Assembly: GCA_018242065.1 (NCBI GenBank)
Contig: JAFECQ010000025.1
Coordinates: forward strand, 1-55,914
DNA from: Pseudomonadota bacterium
GTDB taxonomy: Bacteria > Pseudomonadota > Alphaproteobacteria > UBA9655
Reading direction: 5' to 3'
DNA length: 55,914 nt
The position numbers and the translations under genes were made by a program. Below, in pieces: positions 43,582 through 52,273 of the stretch (positions are counted from its first letter, which is position 1; the number at the start of each line of letters is the position of its first letter). The notes under the pieces are model-generated. The model did not search any database and was not told the origin of the DNA. It saw only the letters and a program-made list of their open reading frames with translations.

Positions 43582-45705
43582 CGATCCCTGAAGATTACGA
43601 ATAACCCACTGCTTTATCTCAGGAGTTAATGTATTCCATTTAAGATATCCATTGCTCTCGAGAAGAAACTTTACAATTTCTTCATCAGAGCATCTGACTT
43701 CTCTTTTGGTCTTCTGGAAAGCAGCAGGATAATTTTGTTTGCTTAACAAATCTTCCAACTCTCTTCTTTCTGTTTCTTGTCTTTGAGAGTGGCTAGAAGA
43801 GTGAGGCTCTGTAATAACTTCCCTAATGATTGGGAGGGTTTCACGTTTTAGTTCTTCTATCGCGCGTGGAAGTGCAGCATTTAATAATCTCCTCTCCTCT
43901 TCTGGAGCATATATTAATATTTCCTGTATACGTTCTTGAAGTTGAATTGCTGCTGCCTTAGCTGGTAAACTTCCTCTTGCGTGTACGAAAAGAGTGACGC
44001 ATTCGTCAATATCGATAAGCCCTCTTGATGTCTTTAAGTGTGAGAGGCTTATATCGGAAGGTTTGGTTACATCACTCCAGTCTGGTGTCGCATAAGGAAG
44101 AGGGAAAGAGCGGAGCATAGCTTCGATCTCTCTTTTAACGTCTTGCTCAAAGGGTCTTGTAAGCATAGGCAACATATTGCTGACAGCTTGTCTATAGATA
44201 GGATCAGTTTTATTTAATTGTAATGCGTCTCTAAGAATAATAGTTGGCGAGTGCCCAGCATCTATCTCTAGTTGTAAACTTAACATGACAACCTTAACTC
44301 TTTCAGTTGTATCTTCAACTGGAGGATAAGAAGGCTCTGAAGGTAAATCTTCGGTACCAAAATAAGAACTAGCTCCATATCCAGAAGAACCGCCCCGATC
44401 CCGCGACGAAGTGGCATAACTTGCAGATGGAGGTGCGCTTGAAAATGCGCTAATTGCTGCTGGATGAGCAACAGATTCTGGATGCCTATAGTCTTGCCAT
44501 AGCCCAGACGCTGGATCAAAAACAGGCCATCTCATGTGTCGAGCGACCCCTTCTGAACTTGTAGGAAACTCACGATCGAGATCGGTGAAAGGAGCGAATG
44601 TTTTGAAGACGCCTTGCCTCAATCTCATAAGAGCAACAAATTTATTGACCATTTCTTGTTGTGTTTCATAATCATCTTGAGCTGCGAGAGGTGAGTAATG
44701 ACCGCCCGCAAGAATCATAAATTTATCAGGAGTAGAAGGTTCCCCATAGTGGTAGATACTTCGCACCTTATGTGAGTTGGAAAAAAGAACGACATTAAGT
44801 TTAAATAAGCGACAAGCAAGATCTAATGTGCCTCTCCCGTCATGCCCTTGCGCCTCATCGCCCACTGAAGTTAAGAAAATGTCATTGGATGCCATGTAGG
44901 GGAGAATTTGTAAAAATAGGTCATCATCTTCTCTCAACCTATTTCTCACTAAAGTTAGATATTTATCGACTGTATCTTCATGTAAAGGGTGGTTTACTTG
45001 ACCCCATATGACTTCTGCGAGTCCTTCCAAGGCCTGTTGATTGTATGGGGTAGGACAATTTTCTGGGTTAATTTCCCATCCTATTTGTGCGTAAATTCTT
45101 GTATGAATATTTCTTAGCTCACCATAGTTGAGACCTATAGGAGTTTCTGCAGCTCGATAGCGTGTGAATTGACACAAAACTTCTTCTTCACGGCTAAGGC
45201 CGTCTCGTTGCCAGTTAGGTTTTACGAAAGTACGAATAATATCGCCAACTTGTGCTTCCATCTGAGTCGCTAGCTCTACGAGTGCAGGAGATGAGCCACG
45301 TGGCCTTTGCGCGCGATCCAAAAGGGGGTTAAACAATTCCATAAAAACTTCATTAAGAAGCTCAGTTCGAATGTTTTCCTGTAAATCTGGATTACCCGTT
45401 CTGTACGCGTGAAATAAAGTATCAAAAAAGGTTTGTCTGTTGATGTCCTTATGGGGAAATAGAACCTTTAGAGTATGTAATGAACAGTCTCCATCTCCTG
45501 GAACAAACCCTTTAATAAGTTGGCGCCTTCCTTTAGGAAAAAGACAAGTTACTTCAGTTATCGGAATCTCTTTGAAGCCTGTTTTTGACGTGTAATATCG
45601 ATTACACTTTCCTATATCATTCTCATCCATGGCCAACACAGGGGTTGGTCCAAAAGAAAAACCTAAAATAGTAGAAAATAATAGTACTCGCATAACATGT
45701 TTCAT
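43576..45705 (-). CDS. Secreted OTU-family cysteine protease (probable deubiquitinase)
   Basis: 709 residues. Signal peptide 1-25 (LLFSTILGFSFGPTPVLA). The OTU nucleophile motif is GDGDCSLHTL with Asp71 and Cys74. The closing part is TLDLACRLFKLNVVLFSNSH, with catalytic His336 in ILAGGHYSPL. About 230 residues lie between the halves, more than in minimal OTU domains. The middle (about 400-640) contains Ser/Tyr/Pro-rich and helical stretches. Residues 645-707 repeat the module found in the ubiquitin-like protein at 17341 (SDEEIVKFLLESNGYLKWNT). OTU proteases of bacterial pathogens and symbionts act on host ubiquitin. Placed convergently against ctaG where coxC is expected. No delivery signal other than the Sec peptide can be seen. 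Confidence 0.8.
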   Translation of the reverse strand: MKHVMRVLLFSTILGFSFGPTPVLAMDENDIGKCNRYYTSKTGFKEIPITEVTCLFPKGRRQLIKGFVPGDGDCSLHTLKVLFPHKDINRQTFFDTLFHAYRTGNPDLQENIRTELLNEVFMELFNPLLDRAQRPRGSSPALVELATQMEAQVGDIIRTFVKPNWQRDGLSREEEVLCQFTRYRAAETPIGLNYGELRNIHTRIYAQIGWEINPENCPTPYNQQALEGLAEVIWGQVNHPLHEDTVDKYLTLVRNRLREDDDLFLQILPYMASNDIFLTSVGDEAQGHDGRGTLDLACRLFKLNVVLFSNSHKVRSIYHYGEPSTPDKFMILAGGHYSPLAAQDDYETQQEMVNKFVALMRLRQGVFKTFAPFTDLDREFPTSSEGVARHMRWPVFDPASGLWQDYRHPESVAHPAAISAFSSAPPSASYATSSRDRGGSSGYGASSYFGTEDLPSEPSYPPVEDTTERVKVVMLSLQLEIDAGHSPTIILRDALQLNKTDPIYRQAVSNMLPMLTRPFEQDVKREIEAMLRSFPLPYATPDWSDVTKPSDISLSHLKTSRGLIDIDECVTLFVHARGSLPAKAAAIQLQERIQEILIYAPEEERRLLNAALPRAIEELKRETLPIIREVITEPHSSSHSQRQETERRELEDLLSKQNYPAAFQKTKREVRCSDEEIVKFLLESNGYLKWNTLTPEIKQWVIRNLQGSL

Positions 45706-45738
45706 TTTATAAATCCAAAATAATAAAATACTAATATA

Positions 45739-45766
45739 TATGTAAGAGCTATTCTCAATTTGTCAA
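45739..45766 (-). promoter_or_regulatory. Promoter of the OTU gene
   Basis: On the minus strand TTGACA (45766-45761), 16-bp spacer, TACATA (45744-45739). Identical hexamers, at 17-bp spacing, precede the ubiquitin-like gene. Confidence 0.5.
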
Positions 45767-45872
45767 TGTCGTGATGTATGTATTTTTCACGAAGTACGCT
45801 GGGAAAACCATGGGCTTGTCGAAAAATAAATTAACGATTATATATAAGAAGGATAGAAAAGGAGAATTCCAT

Positions 45873-46583
45873 ATGAATGATCGATCTAAGAATAAAACGA
45901 TTTTAGGCGTTGAAAGAACGACGCTTGCCTATAGTGAAGGGTTACGCACTTATATGTTAAGTGTTTACAACTACATGGCTATGGGGTTGGGCCTCACTGG
46001 AGGGGTTGCCCTTTTGATCGTTTCATCGCCTGTGTTGTTGCAAACAATTATGCCTATGATGTGGCTGTTTATTATCGCGCCAATTGTGCTGGTATTCTTT
46101 CTCAGTTTTAGGATTAATGCCATCCAATTTTCGACAGCCCAAATGGTTTTTTGGCTCTATGCGGCGCTAAATGGTGTGGCATTTTCGGTCATTTTCCTGG
46201 CTTATACTTATGAGAGCATTGCCCGCGTCTTTTTCATTACAGCAGGGATGTTTGCAGCGATGAGCCTTTATGGATATACGACAAAGAGAGATTTAACCGC
46301 AATGGGATCATTCCTTTTCATGGGGCTCATTGGGCTGATTATAGCGTCAGTTGTGAACATTTTCTTGGCAAGTAGCATGCTGCAGTTTATCGTTTCAGTT
46401 GCGGGTGTGATTATTTTCACAGGACTGACGGCTTATGATACTCAATCTATTAAAGAGGGGTATGTTGAAGGAAGTTCCGCAGAAGTTGCTGGGAAACGAG
46501 CAATTTTTGGTGCGCTCCGGCTTTACCTTGACTTTATCAACTTGTTCTTGATGCTTTTACGCCTTATGGGCGATCGTCGCTAA
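45873..46583 (+). CDS. Bax inhibitor-1 / YccA-family membrane protein
   Basis: 236 residues and seven hydrophobic segments. Family features are LRTYMLSVYNYMAMGLGLTG, FFITAGMFAAMSLYGYTTKR DL, GLTAYDTQSIKEGY and the terminal ALRLYLDFINLFLMLLRLMG with the conserved aspartates of the pH-sensor site. Bacterial members interact with FtsH or leak calcium. ATG 45873 follows AAAGGAGA; the longer frame from 45771 is without support. Confidence 0.92.
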   Translation: MNDRSKNKTILGVERTTLAYSEGLRTYMLSVYNYMAMGLGLTGGVALLIVSSPVLLQTIMPMMWLFIIAPIVLVFFLSFRINAIQFSTAQMVFWLYAALNGVAFSVIFLAYTYESIARVFFITAGMFAAMSLYGYTTKRDLTAMGSFLFMGLIGLIIASVVNIFLASSMLQFIVSVAGVIIFTGLTAYDTQSIKEGYVEGSSAEVAGKRAIFGALRLYLDFINLFLMLLRLMGDRR

Positions 46584-46587
46584 GAAT

Positions 46588-46616
46588 AAAAAAGCCCCCG
46601 AAAGGGGGCTTTTTTA
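46588..46616 (+). terminator. Rho-independent terminator
   Basis: AAAAAAGCCCCC, GAAA tetraloop, GGGGGCTTTTTT. It directly follows the BI-1 gene. Confidence 0.95.
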
Positions 46617-46622
46617 TAGCTT

Positions 46623-46815
46623 TTATTGAGAGGCCGTTGTGCAAGAAGCGATATGAACCCTTTGCAAGGTATATAAGCAAGGAAGATCAGTCGTAGAAGC
46701 AGAGCAGAATTTGACACGTTCTGGAACCCGTGACTGTTTCTTTTAAGTTAAATGTCTCCAACAAGATAGGACAAATTGTTGCTGTAGCCTTAAAATTATT
46801 TGCCGCATTTGGTGC
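46623..46815 (-). pseudogene. Possible frameshifted gene remnant with Cys-rich tail
   Basis: Downstream of the gene at 46796 the minus strand reads, in one frame, NNFKATATICPILLETFNLK ETVT and, after a one-base shift, VPERVKFCSASTTDLPCLYT LQRVHIASCTTASQ and a stop at 46623. Both stretches look protein-like but no start or family is evident. It might be a degenerate small secreted protein or chance. Confidence 0.25.
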
Positions 46816-47257
46816 CCTTTTGTCCTAGGTCGCATCCCCACTTTTCTTTACAAGGCTGACGGTTGTGGTTGTTAGGATTGGGACTTTTCCATTCAGTGAC
46901 ACTTACATCTGAACTCGTCATTTGAGATTTAAGGGGGTTAAGGTCTACATTACTGGGCTTGGGAGAAGATTTATCAATAGCATCGTATAAAAATTTGAGA
47001 GTTGGATGCGCGTAATCCTTCTGATCTTTTATCGTATAAACAGCGTTTTTAAGTGCTGTTGCATATTGGGGGTAGTCTTTTTTATGCTTTAATCCCGTAT
47101 CCATACTTTCGACAAGGGATAAAAATTGATCGACGGCATTCATATAATTTGTATAAATTTCATCGCATGTATAGTCGTGTTTTCCAAATGCAGCATTTTC
47201 CATCATAAAAAGTAAATAAAAAATAATTAGATGTTTGTTTGTAATTTTAATTTTCAT
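46796..47257 (-). CDS. Secreted protein of unknown function, 153 residues
   Basis: Signal peptide HLIIFYLLFMMENAAFG (about 9-25). The mature part is mostly helical (DEIYTNYMNAVDQFLSLVES), then a polar tail with four Cys near the end (PCKEKWGCDLGQKGTKCGK). AAAGAAAAAA precedes the ATG, a weak ribosome site. No family recognised. It stands 19 bases upstream of the pssA gene end on the same strand but on the distal side, so it may be read through from pssA. Confidence 0.5.
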   Translation of the reverse strand: MKIKITNKHLIIFYLLFMMENAAFGKHDYTCDEIYTNYMNAVDQFLSLVESMDTGLKHKKDYPQYATALKNAVYTIKDQKDYAHPTLKFLYDAIDKSSPKPSNVDLNPLKSQMTSSDVSVTEWKSPNPNNHNRQPCKEKWGCDLGQKGTKCGK

Positions 47258-47275
47258 TTTTTTCTTTCTATTAAT

Positions 47276-48028
47276 TCATGCTTTCTCTTTTTTTCGACGA
47301 TATACCATCAAACTTGCGGGGATTGAAAAAAGGTAAAGCACAGCTCCAATTGTGAGAGTCCACCACGGCACGCTAAAAAGTGCTGCCATAATGATAGCAA
47401 CCAACATAAGCAGAAGACGGACATAATGGTGAGGTATGGGAACATTTTTGATCACAAATGTTGGAATTCGACTAATCATCAAAAGCCCGCTAAGCAGCAA
47501 ACTTATTGCAAAAAGGTAGGGATAACTTTGAAAGCTTTCTTCAATAGCAAAGCTAAACATCAGAGGTAAGAGGCCCAAAACTGCGCCAGCAGGGGCAGGA
47601 ACACCAACAGAAAAACTTTTTGCCCACTCTGGTTTGGAAATGTTGATGTTGGTATTAAATCGAGCCAATCTTAAAGCCATACATGTTGAAAAGAAAAGGG
47701 CAAGCGCCCACCCCGTTCCTTTCCACAGATGGAGTGTGTAAAGGTAAAGCAAAACCGCAGGGGCAACCCCAAAGCTGATAAAATCAGAAAGTGAGTCAAG
47801 CTCAGCTCCAAAAGCACTGTCAGCACGTAAAAAACGTGCAATTCTTCCGTCCAAGGCATCCAAGATTGCCGCAAGTAAAATCAGACTGACAGCAAATTCC
47901 CATCGCTCGAGTAAAGCAAAACGAATAGCACTTAAACCCGTACATAGGGCCGTAATGGTAATCGCATTTGGAATAATGCGAACGAGATGAGGCGCCTTAA
48001 GTGTATGAGGAGGGGGTGTTTTATCCAT
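47276..48028 (-). CDS. pssA: CDP-diacylglycerol-serine O-phosphatidyltransferase
   Basis: 250 residues with several membrane helices. The CDP-alcohol phosphotransferase motif DALDGRIARFLRADSAFGAE LDSLSD (DG..AR......G..D...D) is intact. It makes phosphatidylserine. ATG 48028 overlaps the psd stop by eight bases (ATGGATAA) and has GGAGAA upstream, so it is translationally coupled to psd, the next step of the pathway. Confidence 0.95.
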   Translation of the reverse strand: MDKTPPPHTLKAPHLVRIIPNAITITALCTGLSAIRFALLERWEFAVSLILLAAILDALDGRIARFLRADSAFGAELDSLSDFISFGVAPAVLLYLYTLHLWKGTGWALALFFSTCMALRLARFNTNINISKPEWAKSFSVGVPAPAGAVLGLLPLMFSFAIEESFQSYPYLFAISLLLSGLLMISRIPTFVIKNVPIPHHYVRLLLMLVAIIMAALFSVPWWTLTIGAVLYLFSIPASLMVYRRKKEKA

Positions 48029-48710
48029 TACGGTTTTCTCCAAGACGGCGGGGGGATTTTGAATGAAGGTCCGCAAGAATGGTTTCTCCTCCGATCATAC
48101 GCTGTCCTTCAACAACTTGAGGATGAACGCCTTCTGGAAGATAAATATCTGCTCGACTCCCAAATCGAATAATACCATAAACTTCTCCAGCTTTTACCTG
48201 TTTCTCTGCCTTCACTTCACACAAAATGCGACGAGCGATAAGCCCTGCGATTTGCACAACAAGTATGTCTTCTCCTGATGCTGTTTGAATGAGAACTGAA
48301 TTTCGTTCATTAAATTCACTGGCCTTATCTAAAGAAGCATTGAAAAATTTTCCGGGATGATAATGGATTTTCGTAATGACGCCATCAACAGGAATCCGAT
48401 TTACGTGTACATCAAACACATTTAAAAAAATACTAATGCGAGTTAAGGGCTTTTTTACCCATTTAAGTTCAGCGGGTGGGAGTGCGTTCTCAATTTTTGT
48501 AATAATTCCATCAGCAGGACTCAGAATTAATCCCTCACCTATTGGCGTAATGCGATGCGGGTTACGAAAAAAATAAATACACCATCCTGTGAAAAGAGCT
48601 CCAAACAGGCCTATGACATATGAAAAAATGAATAAAATAAGAGTGATACCCGCGAAAAGAATAATAAAAGGCCATCCAGCCCGATGAATTGGAGCCATTA
48701 GAGTCTTCAT
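48021..48710 (-). CDS. psd: Phosphatidylserine decarboxylase, short form
   Basis: 229 residues, the length of the alphaproteobacterial short form. N-terminal membrane segments are followed by FFRNPHRITPIGEGLILSPA DG, FLNVFDVHVNRIPVDG and the self-cleavage site GSRADIYLPEG near residue 200, which creates the pyruvoyl group. It converts phosphatidylserine to phosphatidylethanolamine. GGAGG precedes the ATG. Confidence 0.95.
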   Translation of the reverse strand: MKTLMAPIHRAGWPFIILFAGITLILFIFSYVIGLFGALFTGWCIYFFRNPHRITPIGEGLILSPADGIITKIENALPPAELKWVKKPLTRISIFLNVFDVHVNRIPVDGVITKIHYHPGKFFNASLDKASEFNERNSVLIQTASGEDILVVQIAGLIARRILCEVKAEKQVKAGEVYGIIRFGSRADIYLPEGVHPQVVEGQRMIGGETILADLHSKSPRRLGENRNG

Positions 48711-48792
48711 GCGTCCTCCATATAAAAATTTGTGGTATTTATAACGGTTTTCCGTAGAATTGGCTATCTTATTTCTGAGAAGGTAAAAATAA

Positions 48793-49380
48793 ATGAAAAA
48801 AATTCAAGCCATCGGGGTTTATTGTAGTTCCTACGATACGGTAGATGGCGTTTATCGGAAGGCTGCTTCTGAACTGGGAGAGATGTTTGCTCAGCATCAA
48901 ATAACAATGATTTATGGCGGCGGCATTCAAGGACTTATGGGGGAGGTTGCAAATTCAGCAATGGCTCATGGAGGACGAGTCATTGGATTTATGCCCCATC
49001 ATCTAGAAGCTTTAGAAGAGCCAAATCATGCTATTACAGAACTCCACATGGTCGATACAATGCATACCAGAAAACGTTTGATGTTTGAGCATTCGGATGC
49101 TTTTTTTGTGCTGCCTGGTGGATTTGGAACCTTGGATGAAACCTTTGAATTAATCACATGGCGACAATTAGAGCTTCATGAAAAGCCGATTATTTTCATC
49201 AGTGTAAATAATTATTGGACGCCTTTGGAAGAATTAACTCAGAATATTTTTAATCAACGTTTTGCAAGACCTGAGCACAAGCAATGTTTTAAGTTTGTTT
49301 CCTCTGTCTCTGAGGCTTTCCATGAGCTTCTCAAAGCTCCAGAGCCAACCCCCCACGAACCTGTGGCCGAATGGGTATAA
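48793..49380 (+). CDS. LOG-family nucleoside-5'-monophosphate phosphoribohydrolase
   Basis: 195 residues. The family signatures PGGFGTLDE and the MHTRKRLMFEHSDAF segment (M.RK) are present, and the Rossmann opening IMIYGGGIQGLMGEVANSAM is clear (MIYGGGIQGLMG). LOG proteins cleave AMP or cytokinin nucleotides to base and ribose 5-phosphate. AGAAGG precedes the ATG. Confidence 0.9.
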   Translation: MKKIQAIGVYCSSYDTVDGVYRKAASELGEMFAQHQITMIYGGGIQGLMGEVANSAMAHGGRVIGFMPHHLEALEEPNHAITELHMVDTMHTRKRLMFEHSDAFFVLPGGFGTLDETFELITWRQLELHEKPIIFISVNNYWTPLEELTQNIFNQRFARPEHKQCFKFVSSVSEAFHELLKAPEPTPHEPVAEWV

Positions 49381-49425
49381 TATATTGTAGCTATAATGCG
49401 CTTCTCCCCTTGATTTTTTCAGGGT

Positions 49426-49989
49426 ATGTCCCATATTTATAATATGAGAAAACCACGCTTTATCCCTTTAGAATCAGCCTTTGCTGCAGCTCCAAAAATC
49501 AGGACTTGTGATCATGAGGATTGTGAATGTGCAGGTGATTTTCGAGCTCCCAAAAGCCCCTATCGTTTGAATGAATATTTTTGGTTTTGCCTAGATCATG
49601 TGCGAGAATATAATAAGAGGTGGGATTTTTACCAAGGTATGAGTACGGAAGAAATTGAAGCGAGTCGTATCTCCGATATAACGTGGAATCGCCCTTCTTG
49701 GCCTGTTGGTGGATGGCGTACTCTTCTTGAAAGTGTGCGATACTTGGATGGGATTGATCCTTTTTTAAAAGTGCCCCCACAAGTACCCTCTCTTCCCCAG
49801 CCTGTCCAAAAAGCTATGGGAGTTCTAGAGTTAGCCTTGCCCATCACACTTGAATGTCTTAAAAAGCAATATAAAAAACTTGCTAAACGCCATCATCCTG
49901 ATTTGAATCCCAAGGATAAACAAGCAGAAGAGCGTTTGAAAGTAATTAATGAAGCTTATCGTGTGGTCAAAAAACATTTAACCGCATAA
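49426..49989 (+). CDS. J-domain protein (DnaJ-like)
   Basis: 187 residues. The last ~60 hold a J domain: LECLKKQYKKLAKRHHPDLN with the HPD tripeptide, then RLKVINEAYRVVKKHL. The N-terminal part contains two Cys pairs (TCDHEDCECAG) and a conserved FWFCLDHVREYNKRWDFYQG. A C-terminal J domain with this front half is typical of an alphaproteobacterial family of Hsp70 co-chaperones. A start at 49444 is also possible. Confidence 0.88.
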   Translation: MSHIYNMRKPRFIPLESAFAAAPKIRTCDHEDCECAGDFRAPKSPYRLNEYFWFCLDHVREYNKRWDFYQGMSTEEIEASRISDITWNRPSWPVGGWRTLLESVRYLDGIDPFLKVPPQVPSLPQPVQKAMGVLELALPITLECLKKQYKKLAKRHHPDLNPKDKQAEERLKVINEAYRVVKKHLTA

Positions 49990-50066
49990 ACTCATTGCTC
50001 AATTATAAACTTTCTGGCATCTTCACTTTCATCTAAAACAATGACTAACCAATAAATAGGTACAAA

Positions 50067-52145
50067 ATGCAGACATTATACTTTTATATCTTGGCATGTG
50101 CTCTCTTAGCCTTGTTGTATGGAGCTTATGCCGCACGTAAAGTTATGGCTTGTTCTACAGGAACACCACGCATGCAAGAGATTGCAGCGGCTATTCAAGA
50201 AGGAGCGAGGGCCTATCTTAATCGTCAATATACAACGATTGGTATGGTTGGAGTCATTGTTGCAGCATTTCTAGGCTGGGTTTTAGGCAAGCACGCAGCT
50301 ATTGGCTTTGTAGGTGGAGCTTTTTTATCGGGCCTTGCGGGATATATTGGAATGAACGTCTCGGTGAGAGCAAACGTACGAACGACTGAAGCTGCGCGCA
50401 CGGGTCTTGTTCCAGCCCTTGATATTGCTTTTAAATCAGGTGCAATTACAGGGATGCTCGTTGTTGGGCTTGGTCTTTTAGGGGTAGCGCTTTATTATAT
50501 GTATCTCCGCAATGGCGGCGAAACCACACGTCATATTATGGAAGCACTTCTTTCATTAAGTTTTGGAGCCTCTCTTATTTCTATTTTTGCCCGTCTCGGA
50601 GGCGGTATTTTCACAAAAGGTGCCGACGTAGGGGCAGACCTCGTTGGAAAAATTGAAGCTGGAATTCCAGAAGATGACCCACGTAATGCTGCCGTTATCG
50701 CCGACAATGTTGGAGATAACGTTGGCGATTGCGCGGGAATGGCAGCTGATCTTTTTGAAACGTATGTTGTAACAATTGTTGCGACCATGCAACTTGCGGC
50801 TCTTTTCTTTACGGGACAGACTCAAGAAATCCTCATGGCTTACCCATTAGCCATTGGTGGTGTTTGTATTATTGGATCAGTGATTGGCACATTTTTTGTT
50901 CGTTTGGGATCCCGTCAAAACATTATGGCGGCTCTCTATAAAGGGTTGATTGCAGCTTCCGTTGTGTCAGCGGGATTAATCGTTTGGGTGACGATGACGC
51001 TTATTGGACTTGACCAACCTTTAATGGTTGAAGGAAGTATCTTTACGGGCATGAATATTCTTTACAGCGCCCTTACAGGGCTTGTGGTTACAGGTCTGCT
51101 TGTGTGGATTACAGAGTATTATACCTCAACCAGTTATCGTCCTGTTAAGAGTGTTGCTCAAGCTTCTGTAACCGGACACGCAACGAATATTATTCAGGGA
51201 CTGGCTATTTCGATGGAATCAACAGCCCTTCCTGTTCTGGTGATTTGTGGCGGTATTCTAACGGCGTATACGAATGCAGGTCTCTTTGGAATCGGCATTG
51301 CAGCGACGACTATGCTAGCTCTTGCTGGTGTAATTGTGGCTTTAGATGCTTATGGTCCTGTTACGGATAACGCAGGTGGAATTGCAGAAATGGCAGACTT
51401 GCCCGCATCTGTTCGCAAGATAACGGATGCTTTGGATGCCGTTGGAAATACCACAAAGGCTGTAACGAAAGGGTACGCCATAGGATCAGCAGGTCTTGCA
51501 GCTCTTGTTCTTTTTGCGGCCTATACGGAAGACCTTACGAATTTCTTCCCGAATTTGGATATACAGTTCAAACTTCAAAATCCCTACGTTGTTGTTGGAC
51601 TTTTTATCGGTGGTCTTTTGCCTTATCTCTTTGCGGCTTTGGGCATGATGGCTGTTGGACGGGCAGGTGCTGAAGTTGTGATCGAAGTTCGCCGTCAATT
51701 TCGTGAGATTAAAGGGATTATGACAGGCAAAACAAAACCTGAGTACAGTAAGGCGGTAGACATTCTTACGAAAGCTGCTATTCGTGAGATGATCGTCCCA
51801 TCATTATTGCCAGTTTTAGCTCCTCCTCTTGTCTATTTTGTGATTCTTTGGGTTGCGGGTCAGGCTGAAGCTTTCACAACACTTGGTGCCATGTTATTGG
51901 GAACTATTATTACTGGTCTCTTTGTAGCTATTTCCATGACATCAGGAGGTGGTGCTTGGGACAATGCTAAAAAGTATATCGAAGATGGGCTTCATGGGGG
52001 CAAAGGATCTGAAGCTCATAAGGCTGCAGTAACAGGAGATACGGTTGGCGATCCTTATAAGGACACAGCAGGCCCAGCTGTAAACCCGATGATTAAAATC
52101 ATCAATATCGTGGCTCTCTTGCTTCTAGCAATTTTAGCAAGATAA
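50067..52145 (+). CDS. hppA: K+-insensitive H+-translocating pyrophosphatase
   Basis: 692 residues, about 16 membrane helices. The substrate site [20 protein letters not shown] and [20 protein letters not shown], and the C-terminal [10 protein letters not shown] and [16 protein letters not shown] are conserved. [10 protein letters not shown] has Lys where K+-dependent enzymes have Ala, so this is the K+-independent, proton-pumping type. It conserves energy from PPi, useful to a nutrient-limited cell. Confidence 0.96.
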   Translation: MQTLYFYILACALLALLYGAYAARKVMACSTGTPRMQEIAAAIQEGARAYLNRQYTTIGMVGVIVAAFLGWVLGKHAAIGFVGGAFLSGLAGYIGMNVSVRANVRTTEAARTGLVPALDIAFKSGAITGMLVVGLGLLGVALYYMYLRNGGETTRHIMEALLSLSFGASLISIFARLGGGIFTKGADVGADLVGKIEAGIPEDDPRNAAVIADNVGDNVGDCAGMAADLFETYVVTIVATMQLAALFFTGQTQEILMAYPLAIGGVCIIGSVIGTFFVRLGSRQNIMAALYKGLIAASVVSAGLIVWVTMTLIGLDQPLMVEGSIFTGMNILYSALTGLVVTGLLVWITEYYTSTSYRPVKSVAQASVTGHATNIIQGLAISMESTALPVLVICGGILTAYTNAGLFGIGIAATTMLALAGVIVALDAYGPVTDNAGGIAEMADLPASVRKITDALDAVGNTTKAVTKGYAIGSAGLAALVLFAAYTEDLTNFFPNLDIQFKLQNPYVVVGLFIGGLLPYLFAALGMMAVGRAGAEVVIEVRRQFREIKGIMTGKTKPEYSKAVDILTKAAIREMIVPSLLPVLAPPLVYFVILWVAGQAEAFTTLGAMLLGTIITGLFVAISMTSGGGAWDNAKKYIEDGLHGGKGSEAHKAAVTGDTVGDPYKDTAGPAVNPMIKIINIVALLLLAILAR

Positions 52146-52161
52146 GTGTTTTTGAACTGTT

Positions 52162-52195
52162 AAAAAATCCTCTCTTTTTAGAGGGGATTTTTTTT
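52162..52195 (+). terminator. Rho-independent terminator of hppA
   Basis: AATCCTCTCT pairs with AGAGGGGATT (one G-T pair) around TTTT, flanked by A and T runs; it lies 18 bases after the stop. Confidence 0.9.
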
Positions 52196-52273
52196 ATGCT
52201 TACTTCATAATGAGTTTATAGCCAGTCTACCTGTTACTCTTGTCGTCCCAGGAGGTGAGTAAAGGGTATTCAA

